NCBI GenBank assembly: GCA_947461225.1
Contig: CANHJV010000012.1
Coordinates: 1-39,341, forward strand
Direction: 5' to 3'
DNA: 39,341 nucleotides
Origin: Gemmatimonadota bacterium
Lineage (GTDB): Bacteria; Gemmatimonadota; Gemmatimonadetes; Gemmatimonadales; Gemmatimonadaceae
Positions 27,019-35,985 of the stretch are shown piece by piece. The notes below the pieces were generated by a model. The model searched no databases, had not been told where the DNA came from, and saw only the letters and a program-made list of their open reading frames with translations. A program made the translations under genes and the position numbers. Position 1 is the first letter of the stretch, and each line of letters starts with the position of its first letter.

Positions 27019-28133
27019 TGGCTCACGTGTGGACGGGACGCCGCGCGGCGGCGCTGCTCGCGTTGTTCGCGGGATCGCACGCCACGGCGTGGAATGCCGT
27101 CGCGGGCGCGCAGCCCGCGCCGCCGAGCCGTCCTCCCGTGTCGCGTGGCGTCCTCACGCCGCCCACCGGATCGCGGGTCAAAGCCGGCTTTCTGGTGCGC
27201 CCCGATACGGTCGAGGTGGGCGATCCCTTCACCGTCATTGTGACCGTCGTCGTGCCCGAGGGCGCGCGCATCGAATGGCCGACGCTCGACGACACCACGG
27301 CGATGGTCGTCCGTCGCGAGCCAACGAAAGTCACGCAGGAATCGATGCGCGCCGGTGGGCGCACCGAACGTGCCGAGTATGCGTTGGCCGCCTGGAATCT
27401 CGGCGTGCTCCCGATCGGTCTCAACGACGCGGTGGTGCGCTACGGGTCGACCACGCTCAAGGTGCCACTGAACGACGTCAGTGTGTTCGTGAAGTCGGTG
27501 CTGCCGGGCGATTCGTCGATGCACAAGCCTAAGCCGCCGCGCGATCTCTTTCCGCGTGTCGTGCCCTGGTGGCAACGGTGGTGGCCCGCATTGGTACTGC
27601 TGGCTGCCCTCGCTGTGCTCTGGTGGCTACGCAAGCGCCGTCGGACGCGCGCCGGCGCAACCACGCACGTCGCGCTCGAGCCCTATGCGCGTGCCATCCA
27701 TGAGTTTGATCGGCTCGACCGGCTCGCTCTGGCTGACGCCGGTGAGCGTGGACGCTACGTCGCGCTGGCGATCGATGTCGTGCGGCTCTATCTCGCGTGG
27801 CGGAATCCACTGGCCGTGTTGTCGCTCACCAGCGCTGAGCTGATCGGTGCCGTCGCCGACGACGGGCGCATACCGCGCGATCGACTCCTCTCGCTGATGG
27901 CCGACGGCGATGGCATTAAGTTCGCCCGTCGCGTGGTGTCGGGCACACGCGCTCGAGAGCTCGCCGCCGAGGCGCGCGCTGTCGTCGAGCACATCGAAGC
28001 CGCGGACCGCGCGCGTCGTGCCGCCGAAGCCGCGGCGCGTGCGGCGGCCGCGAAAGCCGAGCGCGACGCGAAGCAGTCCGATGAAGACGAGGCGCGCCGC
28101 AATTCGCGCCGTCCCAAGGCGGGGGCGACATGA
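27018..28133 (+). CDS. Bat-operon membrane protein with periplasmic beta domain
   Basis: The 371-residue product begins with a signal peptide (cut near AGAQPA at about 30). A periplasmic beta-rich domain (about 45-160) follows, with the PDTVEVGDPFTVIVTV strand pattern common in BatD-like proteins. One transmembrane segment lies at about 186-203, then a cytoplasmic helical part ending in an Ala/Arg/Lys-rich charged tail (coiled coil). It occupies the place of the DUF4381-like or small BatD-like gene in other Bat loci. GCGGAG precedes the ATG. It overlaps batA by four bases. It could scaffold the DUF58 and vWA proteins; that is inference from context. Confidence 0.8.
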   Translation: MAHVWTGRRAAALLALFAGSHATAWNAVAGAQPAPPSRPPVSRGVLTPPTGSRVKAGFLVRPDTVEVGDPFTVIVTVVVPEGARIEWPTLDDTTAMVVRREPTKVTQESMRAGGRTERAEYALAAWNLGVLPIGLNDAVVRYGSTTLKVPLNDVSVFVKSVLPGDSSMHKPKPPRDLFPRVVPWWQRWWPALVLLAALAVLWWLRKRRRTRAGATTHVALEPYARAIHEFDRLDRLALADAGERGRYVALAIDVVRLYLAWRNPLAVLSLTSAELIGAVADDGRIPRDRLLSLMADGDGIKFARRVVSGTRARELAAEARAVVEHIEAADRARRAAEAAARAAAAKAERDAKQSDEDEARRNSRRPKAGAT

Positions 28134-29191
28134 CGCGCGTCTTCGATTGGGTGCGCGAGTTGCTCAGCGAGTTCAGCGGCTCGCTCAGCCCTGACGCATG
28201 GTCCGTTTTCGGGATCAACTTCGCGCACCCGGCACTCCTACTGCTGTTGCTGCTGCTGCCCCTCTGGTCGTGGTGGCGCCGGCGCGCGGCGCCGCCGCGC
28301 GCCATTCCGTTCTCGCGCGCCGCCGTGCTCGGCCTCGGACCGCAACCGTCGCGCTCGTGGGTGCGCTGGTTGCCCCGGCTGCGGTCACTCGCCTTGGCCG
28401 GGTTCATTGTCGCTGCGGCGCAACCGCGCTCCGGCGCACGGGCGGAACGCGTTTCCAGCGAAGGCATCGATATCGCGCTGGTCGTCGACATCTCGAGCTC
28501 CATGCTCGCCGAAGACTTCCAACCGCAGAACCGCATCGAAGTCGCGAAGGAGAAAGTGAAGCGTTTCGTCGTAGGCCGGAAATCGGACCGCGTGGGTCTT
28601 GTGGCGTTCTCCGGCGAAGCGCTCACGCAGGTCCCGCTCACTACCGACTATCCGGTGGTGCTCACCGCCATCGATAATCTGCAGGTGGGACAGCTCGAAG
28701 ACGGCACCGCCATCGGTACCGCTATCGCCACCGCCGCCAATCGCCTGCGCACCGCGCCGGGACGCTCCCGTGTGATGGTGCTGCTCACCGACGGTGAGAA
28801 CAATCGCGGCGCCATCGATCCGCGCACCGCCGCCCAAGCCGCCGGCACCTTCGGTATTCGCATCTACGCGATCGGCGTCGGCAGCGAAGGCATGGCCGCG
28901 GTGCCCGTTGGTCGCGGGCTCTTCGGGCTGCGTTACGAGAATCGCCCGGTCAAAATCGACGAGGCGCTGCTCACCGAAATCGCCACGAATACCGGCGGTC
29001 GCTACTTCCGCGCCAAGGATGCTCAGGCGCTGCAGAGCATCTACGAACAGATCGACGCCCTCGAGCGCTCCATCGTCGAAGCGCGGGCCTACATCCGCTA
29101 CACCGAGCGGTTCCGCTGGCCGCTGCTACTCGGCCTGGCTGCACTGCTCGGTGAACTCGCGTTGCGCGCCCGACGCGGCGTGCTGCCATGA
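28130..29191 (+). CDS. batA: BatA-type vWA-domain membrane protein
   Basis: The 353-residue product has two N-terminal membrane segments (about 33-49 and 85-98) and a vWA domain. The MIDAS is complete: DISSS (Asp120, Ser122, Ser124), Thr193 in DGTAIG, and Asp221 in LLTDGENNRG. A final membrane segment at about 329-345 closes the domain, the normal BatA/BatB layout in which vWA lies in the periplasm. It overlaps the gene before and after by four bases each. Bat proteins are linked to oxygen tolerance and virulence in Bacteroides and Leptospira, but their biochemical role remains unclear. Confidence 0.92.
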   Translation: MTRVFDWVRELLSEFSGSLSPDAWSVFGINFAHPALLLLLLLLPLWSWWRRRAAPPRAIPFSRAAVLGLGPQPSRSWVRWLPRLRSLALAGFIVAAAQPRSGARAERVSSEGIDIALVVDISSSMLAEDFQPQNRIEVAKEKVKRFVVGRKSDRVGLVAFSGEALTQVPLTTDYPVVLTAIDNLQVGQLEDGTAIGTAIATAANRLRTAPGRSRVMVLLTDGENNRGAIDPRTAAQAAGTFGIRIYAIGVGSEGMAAVPVGRGLFGLRYENRPVKIDEALLTEIATNTGGRYFRAKDAQALQSIYEQIDALERSIVEARAYIRYTERFRWPLLLGLAALLGELALRARRGVLP

Positions 29192-30891
29192 ACCTCGACA
29201 CCCTGCCGCCGCTCATCTTCGACGTACCGTGGCTGCTGCTCGCGGCCGTGGTGCTTCCGCTCGTCGTGTGGTGGATGCGGTCGGTGCGCACGCGTCAGCG
29301 TCGCGTGCGTCTGGCGCGCTACGCCGAGTCGTCGGCGCTGCGGCGTCTCGTCATGGTCACCGACCCCGACGAGCGGGGGCGCACCGTGCGGCTGGTGCTC
29401 ATCGCGTTGCTGGCGGGGCTCGCGCTGTCCGGTCCACGCTGGGGACTTGCCCACGGGCCGGTCAGTGCGCGTGGCATCGACATGGCGATCGCGATCGATG
29501 CGTCACTGTCCATGATGGCGCCCGATGAGCGTCCCTCACGTCTGGAACGCGTGAAACAGGAAGTCCGCCGGTTGCGCGCCATGTCGCAGGCCGATCGCGT
29601 CGCCTTGATCGCCTTCGCCGGCCGCAGCTATATCCTCACGCCGCTCACCAGCGATGATGGGGCCATCGAACTCTTCCTCGACAATCTCGATCCGTCGGTG
29701 GTTGGGCAGGCGGGCAGCTCGATCGCCCGTGCGATACGGCAAGGCACGGAATTACTCCTCGCCAGCGACGGCAGCGCCGATCGCGCGCTCGTCCTCATGA
29801 CTGACGGTGAGGCGTTCGAGCCGGCGGAAGATGTGAAGGCCGCCGCCACCGAAGCGGGCGTGAAGGGCGTCAGCCTGGTCACGGTTGGATTTGGCACCAC
29901 ACAGGGCAGCACGATCCCAATCCAGGACGGCTCCGTCACGCGGGAGAAGCGTGACGACGACGGAAAGATTGTGATCACGCGATACGCTCCCGAACTGCTG
30001 GAGGCGGCCGCCACCGCCGCCGGCGGTACCTTCATTCCGGCCGAAGCCTCCGACAAGGCCACCCGCGTGCGAGGTGCTTTGCGCTCACTGCGTACGGCCA
30101 AACGCAAGGTGGACTCGCGCGAGGATCACGTGCCGCGGTATCTGTGGCTACTGCTCCCGGCGTTGCTGCTGCTCGCCTACGACACGTGGTTGCTCACCCG
30201 TCGTCGTTCCTCGAACGACGCGGCCTCGCCGCTGCCGTCCGCGCTGCCATCCACGATGCCGCCGGCGACGCTCCTCCTGATGTTGGCTGCGCTCCCCGTC
30301 ACGCTCATGTCGTGCAAGCAGGCGCCCGATCCGGCCGCCCTGTTTGCCGAAGGCAACGTGCAAGCGGCCATTGCCGGGTACCGCGCGCAGATCGCCAACG
30401 GCGACACCACCGTGCGCACGCGCTACAACCTTGGCACCGCGCTCATCGGCGCCGATTCTCTCACGGCCGCCGCCGAGCTGCTGGAAATGGTGCGGCGCGA
30501 AAGCGATGGCGAAACGCGTATGCGTGCCCGGTTCAATGCCGGCTACGCATCGCTCGTGATGGGTCGTTCACCGCAGAATCCTGAGGCCGAGGCGGCCTTC
30601 GCCGCCGCCCGTGCCGCGTACCGCGCCTTTCTCGGCGAGCGCCCCGCCGATGCCGACGCCAAGTGGAACTACGAACTCGCGCTCCGGAAGACGCCACCGC
30701 CGCAGGGCGGCGGGGGGGGCGGTGGTGGTGACGCCAAGAACGACAAGCAGGACGAGCAGCCACAGAATCAAGGCGGCCTCGATCAGAAGCAGGCCGAGGC
30801 GCTGCTGAACAGCGCCGCGCGTGAAGAGCGCGATGTGCAGGGACGGAAGCAGCGACAGGGTCGTACGCCGCCGGGAGGAAAGGACTGGTGA
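29188..30891 (+). CDS. BatB-BatC fusion: vWA membrane protein joined to a TPR lipoprotein-like domain
   Basis: The first 340 residues are BatB-like: membrane segments near 12-29 and 68-82, a vWA domain with MIDAS AIDASLSM (Asp104, Ser106, Ser108) and LMTDGEAF, and a closing membrane segment at 318-336. From residue 357 an internal stretch MPPATLLLMLAALPVTLMSC looks like a lipoprotein signal with its lipobox ending at Cys376. TPR-like repeats (about 382-500), a glycine run (507-514) and a charged Gln/Lys-rich tail follow, as in BatC. One frame runs through without a stop, so the two genes are fused; an internal ATG at 30256 has no clear Shine-Dalgarno sequence. It overlaps batD by one base. 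Confidence 0.88.
   Translation: MNLDTLPPLIFDVPWLLLAAVVLPLVVWWMRSVRTRQRRVRLARYAESSALRRLVMVTDPDERGRTVRLVLIALLAGLALSGPRWGLAHGPVSARGIDMAIAIDASLSMMAPDERPSRLERVKQEVRRLRAMSQADRVALIAFAGRSYILTPLTSDDGAIELFLDNLDPSVVGQAGSSIARAIRQGTELLLASDGSADRALVLMTDGEAFEPAEDVKAAATEAGVKGVSLVTVGFGTTQGSTIPIQDGSVTREKRDDDGKIVITRYAPELLEAAATAAGGTFIPAEASDKATRVRGALRSLRTAKRKVDSREDHVPRYLWLLLPALLLLAYDTWLLTRRRSSNDAASPLPSALPSTMPPATLLLMLAALPVTLMSCKQAPDPAALFAEGNVQAAIAGYRAQIANGDTTVRTRYNLGTALIGADSLTAAAELLEMVRRESDGETRMRARFNAGYASLVMGRSPQNPEAEAAFAAARAAYRAFLGERPADADAKWNYELALRKTPPPQGGGGGGGGDAKNDKQDEQPQNQGGLDQKQAEALLNSAAREERDVQGRKQRQGRTPPGGKDW
30712..30719 (+). repeat. Run of eight G in the BatB-BatC gene
   Basis: Eight consecutive guanines lie in a glycine-coding tract after the TPR region. 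A change of one base by slippage would shift the frame and remove the charged C-terminal tail. Confidence 0.9.
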
Positions 30892-33188
30892 TGTCACGCC
30901 TGCGCCGGCTTTCCGTGCGCCTCTGTTGTTTCGCGCTGTTCGGTGGTTTGGCCGTGCAATCGCTCGGCGCCGCACTGCACGCGCAACCGTCGCCGACCGC
31001 GATCCTTGATCGACTGCAGGCCAACGGCAATCGACCGATCGACTTTCACGCGGCCACGTTTCCCGACACGGTGTACGTGGGGCAACAGGTCACGTATCAG
31101 GTGGCGGTGCTGCTCAGTGAGTCGGCGCGCGCCCGGCTACGTCGCAATCCGGAGTTCCTCCCGCCGGAGTTGCGCGGCCTCCTCGCGTATGAACTCGGTG
31201 CGCCGCGTCGTGTCGCGCCGCGCAGCTACGGCGGGGGCCCCTTCGAGGCGCACGTGTTTCAGCGCGCGCTCTTTGCCGTGGCGCCGGGCACGCTCATGGT
31301 GCCGGCACCACAACTCAGTTACACGCTGCCGCAGTCGTCCAGCTACTTCAGTCGCGAAGAACGGTTCATCGTGCGGGCCGAGAGTGCGCAGCTGGTCGTG
31401 AAGCCGCTCCCCGACGCCGGACGGCCGCAGGACTATACGGGCGCCGTTGGCGTGTTGCGCGCGTCGGTCTCGCTCGATTCGTCAACCGCGCGCGTCGGCG
31501 ATCCGCTGGTGCTCACCATGCGCGTGGACGGCATCGGCAACGTGAAGCTGATGCCGCGCCCGGTGCTCGAAGTCTCGTGGGCCTCGACCGTTCCGGGCAC
31601 CGAGCGTGTCAGCGTGGACACCAGCGGTGCGTTTGTGCGAGGCTATAAGGAATTCGATTGGATTCTCACCCCGACGCAAGCAGGGCAGGTCGAATTGCCG
31701 ACGCTGCGCTACAGCTACTTCAATCCGTATCGCGGTGAGTACGCATATGCGGAAACGGCGCCGCGCGCGCTCGCCGTCGACGAAGGCACCCTCGCCACGG
31801 CCGCCGAAGGCGACAACGTGTCCGTGCTGCCGCTCCGTACCTGGCGTGGCGCCTCCACCGTGTCGCTCGCCGAACAGGTGGCCACGTGGCGCGTGCCGCT
31901 CATCGTCCTGCTGCTGTTGGCCCCGCTCCCATGGATCGTCCTCGCGGTCGGCGCGCGCATCGGTGCTACCCGACGGACGCGTGCTGCGGCGACCGCGAGC
32001 CTGGCGCGTACCGCCACGCCGCGCGTCGCCGCCGACGATGACGGTGAGCATGCGCGCGACACTCGGCGCACCCTCTTGGGGGCGCTCGCGCTGCGACTGA
32101 GCGTGTCCCCGCAGGAACTCGTGTCGCGGCGCGACGTCGAACGCACCGTCCGACGCCGTGGCGTCACGCGCGATACCACCAAGGCGTTGCTCGCGCTGCT
32201 CGACACGCTGGCGGAGCAGGGCTTCAGCGCGGCGCCGATGCAGGTGGCCGGCCGCCACGACCTCACCGCACGGGCCGAGGCGCTGCTTACGCGCATCGAC
32301 GCCGAGGCGGTCACGCACGCGCGTGCGATCCGCGCCGCCAGACACGCGCAGGCACGCGTCGCCCTGTACCTCGCGCTCGGTACCGCCGCCGTCGCCGCCC
32401 CGCCGCGCACCATGGCGGCCCTGCAGATTGCGCCGGTCCAAGCGCCGGTCCAAGCGCCGGTGCAATCGTCGAGGCACGCCACGCCGGCCGTCGATGGCGT
32501 CGCACTCGAGGCCACCGTCGCCCGCGCCACGGCATTGTACGAGCAGCGGCAGTATTCCCGCTCCGCTGAGCTGTTTGCCGAAGCGGCTCACGCACGCCCG
32601 GCCGACGCCGATCTCCTCGCCAATTGGGGCGCCGCCGCGTGGGCCGCCGGTGATACGGTCTCGGCCGTTATCGCGTGGCAGCGTGCGGCTCGTCTCGAGC
32701 CCGTCGCCGTCGATCTGCAGGAACGACTCACGTTGCTCCCCGCCGGCGCGCGCGGTGGGGTGGCGGAAGTGCCCATGATTCCTGTGCCGGTCCTCGTGTT
32801 GGCGACCATCACGGCTTGGCTGTTGGGATGGACGCTGCTCACTGTCGTGCGCGTTCGCCGCCGCCGGGGGAATACAGCGGGGTGGATGGGGGTCGCCTCG
32901 ACCGCGGCCGTCTTCGCACTGCTGTGCGCCGTGGGCATGGCAGGCGCTGCGGCGTGGGGAGGGCGTGAGCTCGATGCGACCGGGGTTCTCGTCGTTCGAC
33001 GGCCCGACACCATGCGCACCGCACCGGGCAATGACGCGAATGCGATGGGTGGCGTGGCGACGGGTGATGTCGTGCGCGTGGAAGCGGCCCGTGACGGATG
33101 GCTCCACGTTGTGCACGCTGATGGGCGTCGCGGCTGGGTTCCGGCGGGACGGACGATCCCGCTCGTATCGCCTCCCGTGATTCGGTAG
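30891..33188 (+). CDS. BatD-BatE fusion: beta-domain membrane protein with TPR and SH3 modules
   Basis: The 765-residue product begins with a signal peptide (cut near ALHA at 31). A BatD-like region of beta domains (about 45-295) includes FPDTVYVGQQVTYQVAVLL and the segment RVGDPLVLTMRVDGIGNVKL. A membrane segment lies at 335-356. A cytoplasmic helical part and a membrane segment at about 490-505 follow, then TPR repeats (540-610), two membrane segments (630-652 and 667-688) and a C-terminal SH3b-like domain (695-755, ending GWLHVVHADGRRGWVPAG). BatE in other bacteria has TPR plus SH3, so this looks like batD fused to batE. Near residue 516 there is a short VQAP repeat. The start ATG 30891 overlaps the previous stop. 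Confidence 0.85.
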   Translation: MSRLRRLSVRLCCFALFGGLAVQSLGAALHAQPSPTAILDRLQANGNRPIDFHAATFPDTVYVGQQVTYQVAVLLSESARARLRRNPEFLPPELRGLLAYELGAPRRVAPRSYGGGPFEAHVFQRALFAVAPGTLMVPAPQLSYTLPQSSSYFSREERFIVRAESAQLVVKPLPDAGRPQDYTGAVGVLRASVSLDSSTARVGDPLVLTMRVDGIGNVKLMPRPVLEVSWASTVPGTERVSVDTSGAFVRGYKEFDWILTPTQAGQVELPTLRYSYFNPYRGEYAYAETAPRALAVDEGTLATAAEGDNVSVLPLRTWRGASTVSLAEQVATWRVPLIVLLLLAPLPWIVLAVGARIGATRRTRAAATASLARTATPRVAADDDGEHARDTRRTLLGALALRLSVSPQELVSRRDVERTVRRRGVTRDTTKALLALLDTLAEQGFSAAPMQVAGRHDLTARAEALLTRIDAEAVTHARAIRAARHAQARVALYLALGTAAVAAPPRTMAALQIAPVQAPVQAPVQSSRHATPAVDGVALEATVARATALYEQRQYSRSAELFAEAAHARPADADLLANWGAAAWAAGDTVSAVIAWQRAARLEPVAVDLQERLTLLPAGARGGVAEVPMIPVPVLVLATITAWLLGWTLLTVVRVRRRRGNTAGWMGVASTAAVFALLCAVGMAGAAAWGGRELDATGVLVVRRPDTMRTAPGNDANAMGGVATGDVVRVEAARDGWLHVVHADGRRGWVPAGRTIPLVSPPVIR
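32430..32465 (+). repeat. 12-bp tandem repeat (VQAP-type) in the batD-batE fusion
   Basis: Three copies of GCGCCGGTCCAA (the third with one change) encode APVQ units. They lie in the linker just before the TPR domain, at the likely seam of the fusion. Confidence 0.9.
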
Positions 33189-33196
33189 CTTGCCGT

Positions 33197-34990
33197 ATGT
33201 CCCGTATCGCTATTCTCTCCAGTGCCGTTGCCGACCAGATCGCGGCCGGTGAAGTCGTGGAACGACCCGCGTCGGTCGTCAAGGAACTGGTGGAGAATGC
33301 GCTCGACGCTGGTGCCACCACGGTCGACGTCACCGTCGAGGAAGGCGGTCGCGTCCTGATCCGGATCGCCGACGATGGCAGTGGCATGGATCGCGATGAT
33401 GCCGTGCTCTGTCTCTCGCGGCACGCAACCTCGAAGATCACGGCGGCTGAACAGCTCGTTGGGGTGCGGAGTTACGGCTTCCGGGGCGAAGCGTTGCCGG
33501 CCATCGCGTCGGTGTCCGAGCTCACGATCGAAACGGCGTCGGAAGATGGCGCCGGCACGCAGGTGCGCGCCGCCGCCGGCGCGGTCCTCGAGACGCGCGA
33601 GGCCACGCGTCGTCGAGGCACCACGGTGTCGGTGCAGCGGCTCTTCTACAACACCCCCGCGCGTCAGAAATTCCTGCGCAGCGCACGATCGGAATGGCGC
33701 GGCATCGTGGATACGATGCAGGGTATCGGCGCCCTGCGTCGCGATGTGCATTTCACCGTGCGCCACGATGGGAAAGTCGCGCTCGACTGGCCCGCCGTCC
33801 CCACGCTGCGCGCGCGACTGGCCGAGCTGTGGGGACATCGCGACGTACAGCGGTTTGTCGATATCGATGATGTGCAGGGGCCCATCCATATCACCGGCAT
33901 GGTTGAACGGCCCGCGGATGTCGGCACCGCCACCCGCCGCGTGCTGCTCATCATCAACGGACGTGTCGTCCGCGATCACGGCATCGTGCGCGCCGCCGAA
34001 GCCGCCTATCGCTCCACGTTGCCCTCCGGTGTGCGCCCCTCGCTCGTGCTGTCGCTACACGTCCCCGGCGGCGATGTCGATGTGAACGTGCACCCGGCCA
34101 AGTCCGAAGTGCGTTTACGCGATCGATGGTCCACCGAGCGGGCCGTCGAGAATGCCGTCCGTCGTGCCCTCGGTCTGTTCGACGCGAGCGCCGGCATCGG
34201 ATGGCGCACCTGGACGCCCGCCGCCGCCCCGTCGTGGCGCGATGACGTGCACGCCATGGAGCCCGCGGCCCTGCGTGCCACGCCCGCCGCCGAAGGGCTG
34301 TTCGCCACGCCCGACGCCTCCGGCGCCGACGAGCCGCGGGTGGCGCCGGTCGGACTCGATCACACCGGGCATGTCGAGACCGTCGCGCCCGAGACGCCGC
34401 CCGAATACGACGCGCCGATCTCGGTGCCCCCGCTGCTGCAACTGCGTCGCATGTACCTCATGTTCGAGCATGAGGACGGCGTGATCCTCATCGATCAGCA
34501 TTCGGCGCATGAGCGCGTGTTGTACGAGGATTTCCTCGGTGTGCTCGAGCGCGGCGAAGCGCCGTCGCAGCGGTTGCTCTTCCCGATGACGCTGCATCTC
34601 GGGCCCGAAGAGGCCGATGCCTTCGACGCACATCGCGCGGCGTTCGAGAAGCTCGGGTTCGAAATGGAAGGATTCGGCGGCCATTCGCTGCTCGTGAACG
34701 CCGTGCCCATGCCGCATCCGCGATTTGATGCCGAACGGTGTCTGCGCGAAACGCTTGCCGCGCTCACCGGCGATCGCGCCGCCGGCGACGCCAAGCGGCA
34801 TGAGCGGCTCGCCGCCACGTTCGCCTGTAAGGCCGCCATCAAAGCGGGTGATGTGATGTCGCCGGGTGAGATGCGCGCCCTCTATATCGCGCTGGCCAAC
34901 ACCAAGTTGCCGGCGCACGACGTGCACGGGCGCTCCACCATTGTCCGTTTGTCGTGGGACGAGCTCGACCGCCGTTTCGGTCGGAAGTGA
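33197..34990 (+). CDS. mutL: DNA mismatch repair protein MutL
   Basis: MutL links MutS to strand removal. The N-terminal GHKL ATPase is clear: ELVENALDAG at 30-39, DDGSGM at 59-64 and GFRGEAL at 94-100. A low-complexity linker (about 330-405) leads to the dimerisation/endonuclease domain. There, DQHSAHERVLYE (Asp433-Glu444) matches the DQHAxxExxxxE metal motif with Ala changed to Ser. ACKAAIKAGD with Cys544 and a final FGR are also present. The CPHGRP element is changed to DVHGRS (575-580), so metal binding may differ. It starts eight bases after batD and overlaps miaA by four. Confidence 0.96.
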   Translation: MSRIAILSSAVADQIAAGEVVERPASVVKELVENALDAGATTVDVTVEEGGRVLIRIADDGSGMDRDDAVLCLSRHATSKITAAEQLVGVRSYGFRGEALPAIASVSELTIETASEDGAGTQVRAAAGAVLETREATRRRGTTVSVQRLFYNTPARQKFLRSARSEWRGIVDTMQGIGALRRDVHFTVRHDGKVALDWPAVPTLRARLAELWGHRDVQRFVDIDDVQGPIHITGMVERPADVGTATRRVLLIINGRVVRDHGIVRAAEAAYRSTLPSGVRPSLVLSLHVPGGDVDVNVHPAKSEVRLRDRWSTERAVENAVRRALGLFDASAGIGWRTWTPAAAPSWRDDVHAMEPAALRATPAAEGLFATPDASGADEPRVAPVGLDHTGHVETVAPETPPEYDAPISVPPLLQLRRMYLMFEHEDGVILIDQHSAHERVLYEDFLGVLERGEAPSQRLLFPMTLHLGPEEADAFDAHRAAFEKLGFEMEGFGGHSLLVNAVPMPHPRFDAERCLRETLAALTGDRAAGDAKRHERLAATFACKAAIKAGDVMSPGEMRALYIALANTKLPAHDVHGRSTIVRLSWDELDRRFGRK

Positions 34991-35985
34991 CCGTCGTGCG
35001 CACCGGTAATCCCGTTCCGCCGTCGAACACGGTGCGTCGCATCATCGTGGGCCCCACGGCCGCTGGAAAGTCGGCCCTGGCCATGCATCTCGCGCGAGCG
35101 CGCGGGCTCGCCATCGTGAGCGCGGACTCACGGCAGGTGTATCAGGGCTTCGACATCGGCACCGCGAAACCCTCGCTGGCCGACCGTCAAGTGATTCCGC
35201 ACTATGGGGTGGACGTCGTTCCACCCACCGACCGCTACTCGGCGCATCGCTGGGCGGCCGATGCGGCGCGCTGGTGCGACGAGGCCGCGACGGCCGGAAC
35301 GCCGCCCCTGATCGTCGGGGGGACGGGGCTATATGTGAAGGCGCTGGTGTCGCCCCTGGATGCCGTCCCGGCGCTCGATCCTGCTCGACGCGAGGCGTTG
35401 GCCGGCTGGCTAGCCGCCTGTACGCTCGACGAACTGATGCGTTGGTGCCGTCGGCTTGATCCGGCCCGCGCCCATCTGGGCCGTACCCAGCTCCTGCGAG
35501 CGGTCGAAACGGCTCTGCTCGCCGGGACGCGACTCAGCGAGGCGCTCCATACGGGCAGCGGGCCCGATGTCTCGACGTCGGCATCGGTACGGTATCTTGT
35601 GGTGGATCCGGGGCCGGTACTGGCCGAACGGATCGCTCACCGCGTGCATCAGATGATCGCTGACGGATTTGTGCAGGAAGTCGAACGGTTGCGGCCGTTG
35701 CTCGCCCACGACGCGCCGGCGTGGTCCGCGAGCGGCTATCGCGTTGTGCGCGAGGCGCTCGAGGGCGCGGGCGGCGTGCGCGCCGTGGATGCCGCCATCG
35801 AACGGGTGATCATCGAAACGCGGCAGTACGCAAAGCGGCAGCGCACCTGGTTCCGGCATCAGCTGCCGGCGCCGCAGGTCACGCGCATTGACCCCGGCGC
35901 GCCCCATGCGCTCGATCAGGCGATTGCTTGGTGGGATCACGAAGAATCCGTCGCGGACGACGCGATGCAGACGAGGAGCGCATGA
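34987..35985 (+). CDS. miaA: tRNA dimethylallyltransferase MiaA
   Basis: MiaA adds a dimethylallyl group to A37 of tRNAs that read U-starting codons. The 332-residue product has the P-loop GPTAAGKS at 22-29, the ADSRQVYQGFDIGTAKP substrate segment, the IVGGTGLYVKAL motif and the late QYAKRQRTWFR element typical of MiaA. GTG 34987 overlaps the mutL stop (GTGA), so it is translationally coupled. The mutL-miaA order occurs in many bacteria. The gene overlaps bshA by four bases. Confidence 0.96.
   Translation: MTVVRTGNPVPPSNTVRRIIVGPTAAGKSALAMHLARARGLAIVSADSRQVYQGFDIGTAKPSLADRQVIPHYGVDVVPPTDRYSAHRWAADAARWCDEAATAGTPPLIVGGTGLYVKALVSPLDAVPALDPARREALAGWLAACTLDELMRWCRRLDPARAHLGRTQLLRAVETALLAGTRLSEALHTGSGPDVSTSASVRYLVVDPGPVLAERIAHRVHQMIADGFVQEVERLRPLLAHDAPAWSASGYRVVREALEGAGGVRAVDAAIERVIIETRQYAKRQRTWFRHQLPAPQVTRIDPGAPHALDQAIAWWDHEESVADDAMQTRSA

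Noticed and set aside
33186-33191. TAGCTT just before mutL as a promoter
   Set aside because: It includes the batD stop codon and has no -35 box at 16-18 bases; chance is as likely.
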